Positions 28,701-40,700 of a DNA stretch of 64,000 bases are shown piece after piece. The translations under genes and the position numbers were made by a program. Source of the stretch: Neelides folsomi (taxonomy: Eukaryota; Arthropoda; Collembola; Neelipleona; Neelidae); contig JAQGBZ010000222.1 of NCBI GenBank assembly GCA_034687125.1, forward strand, positions 40,319-104,318. The letters run 5' to 3'. The notes beneath the pieces are model-generated. The model was not told the DNA's origin, did not search any database, and was given only the letters and a program-made list of their open reading frames with translations. The number at the start of each line of letters is the position of its first letter. Within the stretch, counting starts at the first letter, position 1.

Positions 28701-31700
28701 AAGCAATGTGAGTCGAGAAAAGTCATTCTTTCTCTCTACTTACAATTATTATTATTATCTTTATTATTATTTTATTATAACCCATCTATATACCATATAA
28801 GATATGCGAAAATGGACATCAAGTTTTCTATTATAACACATGTAATATCTGTATAATGTATATAGTATTAGAGTTCAAAGTTGAGAACAAATTCTTGTGT
28901 AATGGTTTCGACACAGCATGATATTAATCAAAATATCATCTTGTAAATTGCTTCGAGACAAATAAGACAATGTTGGCAAGTAAAAGGTACGTAGATAATG
29001 TTATGTCGAATTTATTTGACCGCCTCCAGAAGTGCAGGAGATTTATGCAAACGTAAAGACCGTCGGCCAACGGGAAGAGCAAGCTTCTTAAAATATTTAT
29101 TTAACCATTCCAGGACACCATTAAGGAGTCAAGACGTTATTGAGGTTAAGCTATTAAGCCAATGCAATGTATGAAGTTACAGATTTGAAAAAACCATTAA
29201 TCCAACATTTGCAAAGTACAGATGAAAGAAAATAATCTCTTAAGTATGAAATTATGTACATTTATATGTATGATTTAATTGCACTATCAACATGAGCAAA
29301 ATAATGTTGTATATTTAACTTAAGTTTGCTTTTATGTATAATTAAATTTAGTCTGATAATGAAAAGTAGAGCAGACGTATCATATGATACATAGAAGATT
29401 AAAAAGAATTGTATAATTTGCATGTTGATCTTAATATATCCATAAATATTGATACGATAATACAAATACATAACATAACTACATATTTAAAAGCTTAAAC
29501 GAAAAAATTCATAAAATTTTAAGTATGGACTACATAAGATGACTTATGTATATTTTTTGACAATAATATATTTAAATATCAGTAATTGCATGTATGGTAA
29601 AAAATGTAATAAAATGAGGGTAAAAATGCGTTGTTAAATAAAGTCTAATTTATGTCTTGTTTTGTTTGCACACATGGTGGTTGAAGCTTCTTATCGGTCA
29701 TTCATTCCTTTTAGTATTAAAAAGATTAGTGATAAGTCGCGAGTATTTACAAAAAAGTGGAGATAAATGAATATTTTTTTACTTTAATATCATTATGATT
29801 CATTTTCGAGGGTTTTTCTGCAAAGACGATGAAGCTAAAGATAATTTTTCATTGTAATAAAATATGTTTTTAAGACTTTCTCAGATTTAAGTTGAACTCC
29901 GTGAGGTTTCAATTTAATCTTCGAGAGATCCTGCCCATGATTTTTCTTTTACCAACCTCTCAACAAAGATGCGTCCTCAACTTCATCTCCTTTATCTCCT
30001 TTATTGTATTAATCTACTTTTGACTTTCAAGGGTGCGAATTGACATAGGGAGAAGGGGAAAATGTTAAGAGGTAGGCTCCATATAAGGAAACCTACAATT
30101 TGAAGGAGTTTTTCTCGCTTATTATGCTGCCCGTATTAAGAGCAGAGAATGTTTTCGGGAGCTTAAATAAGTTTGACAGAAGGGCAATTAAAATCACTTA
30201 CAAATAAGGCTGCTTTCAGACTGAATTACTCCCTACGAGTCAGCATTATAATAAATATAAGCCTACTTACAATTATGCAGGAATTTGAGAATGCAATTAA
30301 ATTCGCAGAGTTCATTACTTCGAGAATTTAATTTTGAACAAACCTCGATGAAAAGATAGGAAAATAAGATGGGTGAATATTCACCCATTTCCTATTTAGC
30401 TTTTACATTCAACTTCGCATTCAACTTTTGCATTCAACTTGCATTCAACCAAGGGATAAAGTCTTCAAAAGGAAACGAAGCATTTCCTCTCATTGTTTCA
30501 ACAGTTTTAAGTTTTCTGAGAAGGGCTTAAAAATCGAAATGAATGTTGTTTAAGCTGTAAAAGAAAACTCGCTTTAGCCCTGTTTTACCATAAGAAAGGA
30601 AATAAGAGACTTCCAGATCCTTTGACTTATAATTGCGTTACTTTTTCCAAATCAAGTTCCTTTTCAATTTCTTTCATTTTCACACTTGAACCATTCTGAG
30701 CAAAAGAACAAAAGGATTAAATAAGTAATGTTTTAATGTAACAATTTACTCTTTCATTGACCCATGCCAATTTGCAAGAACAAAACAATTTATTGCTAAT
30801 TGCTCAATCATCAATCTTCTCTATTATTACAAAGTAATAGACTATACCTATACATAGGTTTACTGTCATTGAAGATTTACATACTTTTTATACTGAAAAC
30901 TCGAATTTGTGGATAAAATGTCATTAAAAAATAAATCCCCAGTTGAACCTTTTAAGTAGATTATTTTATGTATGAGTTATGGCTTATGAATCATTGCCCT
31001 TTTCCCGCTTGATGTTTCAGCTATTGAAGGTAATTTGGTAGGTAGCAATATATTCATAAACTGAGTCAAATCCAATTAGGATAATAAGTATAGGAGAATA
31101 GGAGCAGAGCGTAAAAAATACAAATCTCTGCACTACATCCAAACGTGAAATTATGATAGAAAAAATATTTTTTGTCTCATCCCGAAAAATGCCAAGTACC
31201 TCACTTGAATGCCTTGAGAGGTTTGAAGTCTCATGTCGTCTTTTTATCCAATACATAACCTTCCTTGTACGCACATGCCTAATTCGGATCTACACATGGA
31301 CTCGTTAGTGTTGTTAGTGTTGTTACATTAGGTTACTTTGAAAAATCTTCATGGATCCCACAAGAGCTCTCATTGCTCTGTACGTGCTCGAAGGCACCAA
31401 AACTCTCTGTATGGTCACTCCACGAATTTTCATACCCCACGGATGAAATTGAAACCGATGCGGCCTTAGATGTATTTTATTGCATTTATAGAGAGGTCTG
31501 GATGAGTCGGGTATTTAATGTACCTACTATATTTAATGATTGCATCGCTATGTTGTTCCTTATATGCCCTTCAGACTTCAACCCTTCCCTTTCATGGTCA
31601 TCATTTGGTTCTATTCGGAATCACCGCGTCTCATTTCTTCACTCAAAAACTGGAACTGATCGTCCAGAGCGTCTCTGCATCGCTTAATAAACCTCTTAGC

Positions 31701-34700
31701 ATATGTGGCTTTTATTATCTATTCCAAAATATGTGGCTTTATTCTCAAGAATTTGAATGAGCTGAACGGTTTAAGTTTAAATTTCCCCATGAGCCCTTAT
31801 TCGCTTATCCCAAGCACCTCGTATATTGAAATAAACGCCAAGACAATTATTCCAAATGAGGAGAGGAGGAGCTGAGGAATTAGCATTTAGCTTGAGGGAA
31901 TTTACAGAGCTGCAGGTTTCAATTCACATCCCGATTCATCACCGACAGCTAGAGAAGAGATATTATTGTAACTACATAGTTGAATATAAACTAGATTGAA
32001 AGTTGAAGAACGGCTCATAATCATGATACGATGATACCTGAGAATGAGAAAAATAAAAATGCGCCTCGCTTATCCCTAATTCAAATACAATATTAAATCC
32101 TCCTAGTAGGTTTATATTCAAGAGTGAAGAGTAAGTGGAGTAAGTATACATAAAGTATATCGGAACTTGTAGCTTGGTCAAGTTACCGAACCAGTAGCGC
32201 AGGTGAGTCAATCAAGTTCTCTACTATTATAAATCCAAGAACTGACTTAGCATTTGCCTTATCTCTCCCTATCATCCTCCTATACGTTCAAATTCCTTCA
32301 AATGACCGTCCACTCCTTGGCATTATCTCCCTCCTCAATGGCCATCAAGTCAGAAATGTCAATTAAGCGAAACAGCTACACTGTCCAGTTGATTGCTAAA
32401 CGAACATTTTCATTTCTTTCCCCCATCACCAAGTGTCATTTAAACTTTTAGCCAAGAATGCAAACGGGCACTGTGGAGATCCACATTGTCCAAATTCCCC
32501 TCCGCACTGGAAACTTCCTCCCACTTTGTTCTTTCCAACTTCACAGCTTCTTTCGAAAGATTCTTGAAAAATTCCAATCTTTTTTCCAACCTTTTAACCT
32601 CCAACCATCGCTCAAATTGTAAAGTGGCAAATATGAAAAATCTCCCAGTTCTTTCTCTCAAAATTTGCATATTAAACCCATAGGGTTGTAAATGCATTCC
32701 AACGTTACATCCTTTCCCACTTATTATGAACAGAACAAAAAGAACCAATAAAGATGGCTTAGAGTTTTCACAAAGAGAAGTTCGCATAATCATCCTGGTT
32801 TTTACAATATAAAATGAATATTAAGGTAGAACATATGCTACCTTACGTTAGATAAACAATTAAGCGAAGGGAGAAACAAATATACAATTACAGAACATTA
32901 AGAAGATGTAAAACTTTCCAAGGAGTAGTTTAATGACAGAAATAATGGGGAATTTGAAGTAATTAAACAGAAATTATGGGAGGGCACTACCAAATATTTC
33001 TTATTTTGTTATAACATCAAATAAATTTTGGATTCATCTTCATAAAGCATACAATTTCCGTCGGGTTTCTTTAAATGCAAATGAGGAATCGACATTGGGC
33101 ATTAAATCTACTTTATGAAGCTCCCTCCATTTTCTTTCTAATACCGTATTGTCTCGATATCTGCCCGGTACTTGATATGTACCCGGGGGTCTAACATGAG
33201 ATTTTAAAAGGTACCCGGGTCTCGAAAGGTGCCCGGGTCTAAATCATTAATAGTTCAATTTATGAACTTGGAAAACGTTATATTTAATTGACAGAACTAT
33301 CAATTTAGTCTAAGTCTAAAATTTAATTAATTTGTAACTTAAATAAGTTTAAGTAGTTTAGAGGAAATTTACATAAATAAAATATACTGAAAATATAGTA
33401 GAGAAATCGCTCCACATCATTTTAACGTTGACGTAAAGTGTATCAAACAATGGAAAATGGAGTAAACATGAATTATATACATTTAAAATAATTATATTAA
33501 AGTTGCTTCTTATGAAGATTTATCGTAAACTTAAGGAAAAAAAATATAATTTTCAATTAGCATTTCCTCAAACTTTTAAAGGTAACCGGTATTCGATATG
33601 TACCCGGGGGTCAGGGGTAGGATTTTAAAAGGTACCCGGGGGGTAGATTTCGAGACAATACGGTAATCATCTTAATTAACTTTCTATCAACTTATTGTAC
33701 TATAGTGCATAGCATAGTAGATTAGTAATGGTCCTTCAATTATGGTGTATGCAACACATATTTTTGTATTTAGCATTAAATTACTTTTACATATATTAAT
33801 GGTTTTATTAAAAGAAATCATACAAAAGTGAATGTCTTCGCAAATGACAAAAAGGGAAATAGTAATAATGACCATAGGTAGATATGCTGATCTCTTTTCT
33901 GTAATTATAAGAAGGAAGATTAGCTTTGAACTCGGTTAATGATAATTGAGTTGATGAAGTTATCTATTATCTTTTTAGCCCACTTTACTACTTCTAAAGT
34001 TCCAATTCACTCGATCCCATTTGAATATAATGGTTCAAATTGAATTCCTTGAGAAATTAGAAGCCTGAAATAATTGCAAGGTCAGGAAGTTTCTTTCAAA
34101 TTGATGTGGAGAGAATAAACAGTGTAAGTTTAATGGGAGAAAAAGGGACATGAAGTTTTATTCTCTCGTTTTACATTTCTCTCAAATCCACCACGCTCAA
34201 CATCTGCCATTCTCCCTCCTTCTCCAAAGCCGCATTTTTCGTTAAAAAAGGAGAAAATAATTGCTGATGAGCTTAGAAGAATGAGAGATGAGATTCTTAA
34301 CTTCTCATTTGCCTATTTACAAACCTCTTTCTTTTCCCTATTACTGGTCGTAGTCGTATATTATTACATTGCATAGTTATGTACAAATAATATATTGCTC
34401 CTGATATGTTCTTACTTGAGTCTTACCATACTAACAACATAGATACATAATATACAGAGGAATATTTACTTTATCTTATGTATAGGAACTAATGTACTTA
34501 GATTTTTAACTTAAAAGGGCCCTTATCCAGGAACAACTTATTTACATAGATGGGAGGGCTATCGGCAAATGTCTATTCTTTGTAAGATTTGCTGTTTGAG
34601 CGAAGGGAGAGTCGTGATAAGAATTGACGACGGAGAGTCTCTCACTCGCTCCCTTCTAATTGAACAGAGAAAGAGTCACTTTTTGCACCTGGAACCTGAT

Positions 34701-37700
34701 TTTCAATTAATAAAAATCTCATTTTCTATACATACAAATATACATATGTTTTCCCTCCTCTACTCACTCAGCATAAATCCAATATGCATAAATATTCATT
34801 TGTGAGATTTATGATCCTTTTCCTATCACTCCCAACAGGATTGTTCAATTTCGTTAAATTAATAAAAAGCCTCATTTACACCATTTCTTTTAATTACCAA
34901 TCATCCATTTTCAATGTTTTGAATGATGCTCATCATGAAATGCGTTTTTTGAATAAAATGGTAAAGAGGTTCTTGTCCTTTATCACCTGCACATTTCCCC
35001 AGTTCCTTACATACACAGTGTTTTCATTAACATCGTTTACACCTCTACGTTCCTCCCCCTCCCACAATCAGTTGCTAATTAAAACTTAAACAATTCTTTA
35101 AAGTCAAAGACTTCTATTAATTTGACCACGAATTGTCTGACAGCAGAAAAATATTGTGCTGTTATTATCAAAATTTACATTAAAATATGCCAATAATATT
35201 TCTTGTAAATTACCCTATAAATAATAAATCATATCCACCTATTCCTCACGATTGCAGTTACAACGGTCACTTTAATGTGCTGCATTTAAGATGAAATATG
35301 ATCAAATATTGCGTAGAAATATGAAAATTTACTTTTATAAAGCTTAAATGCTGTGTCATTTAGTATTACAATTTTACAATGTCACAATGTAAAGCACAAT
35401 AGTATTTTCCGGTTTAGTTCTCGGTATCAGTTCAGTGTGTCTTTAGTGCTAAATTTCACGAGGCCCTTTAGCTTTAACAAAGAAGCAACAAAAGCCCAAG
35501 AAGTGAATTTGTAGAGAATAAACCGTGGAGAGGGAATGTATAAATGTAAGGTCTTGAATTGCCAAGTGCGGTTGATTGCGGAGTTGAAAGGGTGACGATC
35601 TCTGGCTCTAACCCATTTAGAAACGAAATGCGACACTGCCTCCGGACTCAACTCAATTGCATTCTTTCACATAATAAAAATGGTCTTGGAGAATTTTTTA
35701 AAGACGGCAAACCAGAGCATGCCGAAAGTAAAGAATTGTATTACGAAGGCCAATTCTTTAATAAGAAAAATATTTATTTACAAACTTGAGTATTTGATCT
35801 CATTTAAGCCCATTTATTTATGCAAAGTTTATGCAATAACTTGTTATCATTATGCATTATAACTATTATTATTTATGTTGTATTAAATTGAAAGATTGTG
35901 ATGAAATTGAAAATTGAGAAAAAAGAGATACTTAAAAAGTAAATTGGATGATAATTCATAACATCCACTTCTTTATTCACAGTTTTTTGTTAATATTTGC
36001 CTAAATTATATCATACCATTTTTATGAGGTTGAAAAGAGGAATGGTTTACCAAAGAAAACTCACACGAGCTCAAACGATGCTCAAACATAATCATGATGC
36101 TAATTGTAATATGAAGCTGCGGCTGATAGAAACGGAAGACTCTTTCCGTTAGGATAACTCTCATAAATGTCATAAATTCGTATTCACCCCATAGGCCCAG
36201 GGAATCATAGGAGTTGTTATAATGAGAGAATGAATCACTTTCTGATGCTAAAAATTAAATATAATTCTTTTGTATCTTAAGGTATATCATAAGATAATAA
36301 AAGATATCTTTATGATAGAGGACGGAAGATAATCCAACGTTAGTTGTCACCATTTATAACAATGAACTGTGCAATGTTCTTCATGAAATCCTTATGGTTC
36401 GTGAGTCAGCGGCAAAGGAAACTTTTAGTTGACGAATGTCAATAACGAAACACGTCGAGAGCATGAATAATTTATTTATGACTTTCCTCCACCGGGATCT
36501 TTTGCTAAAGATCCCTTCATTCAACTTCATTGTTACACTCTTTGATCATTTTCCTAAAGCTGAATGCGCCGTGATTCCATGTTTGTTTTCCTTTCAGGTA
36601 AAAAATGTCAATTTTGTCCTTTTGAGGGAAAAGGGATATTGCCATCATTTGTTTCATCCTTTCTTTTTCCTGCCGCACTTCCATGTTCATTTTGCTTATC
36701 CGTTCTGCATGTTTTCCTCTAAATTCATTGTGCAAAACTTTTTTTTGCTCTTTATAGGGAAGATTATGAAGATATGCAATTAAAATAAACGCGTTGTGAA
36801 AATTGTGTAAACCAAATACGTAATATAATCCATTCTACATAAATTATAAACAGCGTGAAAATGTTTGTGTTTATGTCTTGATGCTAGGATCTTTACTCAA
36901 GTCAAAAACAATTATAATGTAAATGTTTAATGTATTGTGATATTTAAGTGACTTAAGTTAACATAATGGCACTGTCAAATTGAATTAAATGATAAATACA
37001 CTTATTCAAAACCGTTTAACGGTCAAATAGGATTAAAACGAAAGCGAATTAACTTGTTGCATAAGATATGATATGAACATTCCATAATAACATGAGTCTT
37101 TACTCAACTCTTCAAGATGTGTCTATTATAATAAGATAAAGTATCTCGTATGATGATGTGAATTTCCTTTTGGATTATCAAAGTCATGTAGCCAAATACG
37201 AGTAGTTGGTTTTAATCCTTCTCATTATAATGCTTGCATAAGGGCCCGACAATTGACGTTCGGCTTCAAAGTTTCAATAGATGACCAAGAGCTGTAAAAA
37301 TTTCCAATGAGTCAAATGACTCGAGTCAATGACAGGTCCAACACGACAAAGGAACAACCTGTTTATTTAGCAGATTTTAAACGCCAAACCCAAAGTTAGA
37401 ATTGAATAGGAAATAGAGACGGATTTAATGGCTTAACATTTGCATTTCAAATTGTGAATTCGGATATTGTTATCCCCACTTTGTATTCTCACAATGGGCA
37501 CAATTGGGAAACGTATACTTGCCTTACATTTTATATTTATATGCGTGTAATATAATGTATGGTACATTGTGATAATAGTTATGACAGTATTACGAATTTA
37601 ATATAGTGGGTATCTGTGTTATGTATTTTGAGCCACATACTCCCCAAACTCTTCTACAAGTATTCTCATCATTAGGAATACTTACCATTAGGAACCCCAT

Positions 37701-40700
37701 TGAATCTCAAGTGGCTAAACATTGTTGAATTTATTTCGTTAGTTCACAGGAGAGAAAAGTCAACAGACAATTGTGAGTTTAGAAAAAAAACTTTTGAGAC
37801 CGTTGGTTCCGTCCCCGTCGTTGAGGAACAAAAATGCACAAAGAAAGACCGCATCGCTTGTTGTGTGAAAACGGCCGCGACTTGGCATTTGGAGCAAATG
37901 GTTATTTTATGTTTGTAAATAATGGACCATCTTTTTATTTTGATAAACACGAAAAAGGAGGTAAACGAGCCAACGCCGTTTTGGTAATCATATCAATCTT
38001 TTTTCCACCTCTGAATATGGAAAATAGTTGACGGATTCCCTCATGATGCATTTACATTACATAGATAAAAATACTAAACCAGAATCCGCACATCCTTTCC
38101 ATCTCCACACTTAATGCTATGAGGGTTAAAATAAAACAGAGTTAAAAGGTTGCGACTCTATTAAAAGTGGAGTGGAAGGCAAAACAAAACAATTCTCGTC
38201 CACAACCTCAATTCCAATGTTATTTAATAAGAACCAATGTAAGTAGGTGTACTTCATTCACATTCCTTGACCAAAGTAGGTGGGGAGAATTGGGTGTGTA
38301 AAGCTGGTGAGGAATTCGGTTGATAAGTTTTTAAACCGCTGTGTAATCCTATTTGTTGCAAAGGAAGCTAAAGTATTATAAAAGAAAAAGGTCGAACAAT
38401 TGTTTAATTAAAAACTCTGGTTCGAATCTTCGAGTTCTCCTTGTCCAGAGGAGGAAAAGACCCATTTGCCTCAATGTAATGAATGATTTCCCCTTGAAAA
38501 CTTTAAAGAAAGGATAAAAACATCTCAAGAGCTTCATATATCTCTACCTAAATGCAAATACTATAAATTATAAATAATGAATTTATAATGCACTCGAAAC
38601 TCTTGGATTATACTTAGAATTTGATTCAAAGGTGACCAAAAGTGTTTATATGAAAAGGACCTTTCTTTTCAATAAAATGAAGTGGGAGATGAATAGGCAG
38701 AAAAAGGGAATTGTAATAGAAAAAAAGCATTTCCTGTCAAGATGGATTTTTAATTCGCGTTACTAATGTCTTCCAACTTTGGGTCCTCAAACGTGTCTTT
38801 AACATAATTATGCATCTTTACTTTTATATAATGTATGGTATATGTACATAATACTACAGATGTAATTCAAAATCTTTTTTAAACTCCTTTTATCCTCATT
38901 TCCTCTCAAAAGATTTCTCCCTCATTACATAATCATAAAAAACAGTTGGAACTTATTATCATGAACATAAACATCAGACTGGATATCCCAAGGAAAAAAG
39001 GAGCAAAGTTCGTTCAAAACTATATTCAAACTAACCCTAACCTTTACACTTTACACCTTAAGTCCATCCACAAGTGAAGATATTTCGTGTGAAGTTTTTC
39101 TTGAAATAAATTTTAATGTTTTCATCCAACATGGAAGAAAACATTAAATTTTATCATCATCGAATTTTTATCACTTAAGTTAGCCTTCTTGAAATAGAAA
39201 GATGTTGACAAAAAACAATTTATTTTATTACAAAACTGTCAAATGATTAAGGACAAGTCTCAAACTCGTAGATTGAGTTTTTCTTGAGCCATTGAGGATT
39301 GAGTTTTGGATGAATAAACTTCTTAATGTTGAATGAGATCGAATGTGGGAAAAGCACGAGTCGATTTAACCTTTACTCGAGCATAGAAGTTTGAAGGGAA
39401 ATGAAGGGATTGAAAATGTCATTCAACAGCCACAGATGTGAGCCTTGTGTACAAATATAAGGAAGCAGACGGGGGCCGAAACACGCTTGACGAAATGCAT
39501 AGAGAAATGAATTGATCCCTATGAAAAGTTGTACGGATACGTTTCCGGTTTCTCCTTTAAACCTCGAGGGCTCATTCGGGAATTAAGACCCGAAGCCTCT
39601 CTTAAGTAAATCCGACCAGACCAAAAGTCCTTACTTGAAATATAATCTGAAAGAGACCAGAAGGCTCGGAATTTCATTTAAATGAGGTTCAGCAAGGAGC
39701 GGGCGATAAGCCACCCTTCTCTGAACTTCTCTCCCTCTCGCTTCCTCATCACATCTGGGTGAAATCTGATAAGCGTGGCATTAAACTTCACCCGGGTTAA
39801 ATAAATTCTGAGTTTACGAAAAAATGAAATAACTTGGAGGAGTAAACTTGTGCTTATTTATGTGATGTGTTTATTTAGGTATGAATACTTATAGCTTACT
39901 CACAAAATCCTGTGCAGATTAAATTCTCGACGTTGGGAGCATTATTACAATTATAAATCTTTCTTTTAAAGTGAGCTCACTTAACTTCAATCATATTTAT
40001 TATGTAGCTGCCAATCATGTTTTTTGTAATAATCAGAAATTGGCGCATGAAGCAGTAAAGCCTACTTGTAAAGTTTAGGTATTATTTCCAAGATTGATTT
40101 TTGTGGAGAGGAGTAGTAATAAAAAATGAAGTTTTAAACAATGATCAAGATGATGAATAAGGCGGTACTCGAAGAATGAAAATCCTCACTTTGAGCTTAT
40201 GACTAATTGTGTCAGAATTTTTCATACAGGTCATTTTCACGATCGTTTTCTTTATAACTACATGCACAAGTGTACATATCTCATGTTCTTCTTGGTGAGA
40301 GAGTGGCTTACATAAGTTATGATTAAGGTACCTTTAATGTTGTACCTACAATTTTTTATGTTCACTGTGCAATTTTGTCCTTTATTATCTTTATAATTCT
40401 CTTAATTAAACTACCTCAATTACATTCGTGAATCTGCATGATTTTAGCAATGAATTGTAACTTCATGATTTTTCACATTTTTACATTGCAATTATAAACT
40501 TGTTCAACTTTGGAAAATAGCTAAATACTTAAATGTAGCTTTATCAAAAAGAATGCAGATAAAATGCAACAAAAATATTTTGTGCAATTCTTGCATTTTG
40601 GTAGCACACGGAAAAGATTTTGAAGTAGATAAATTTCTTCAAAAGTAACAACTTAAAGAAGCATAAATTCTCGTGTCTCATAAAGTGAATTCTTTGATAA

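Noticed and set aside
31373-31760. Overlapping 104- and 80-residue frames in sdk intron 1
   Set aside because: Two frames overlap, no motif, no family resemblance.
36436-36783. 115-residue plus-strand frame in sdk intron 1
   Set aside because: Phe/His-rich translation typical of T-rich intron sequence; no domain.
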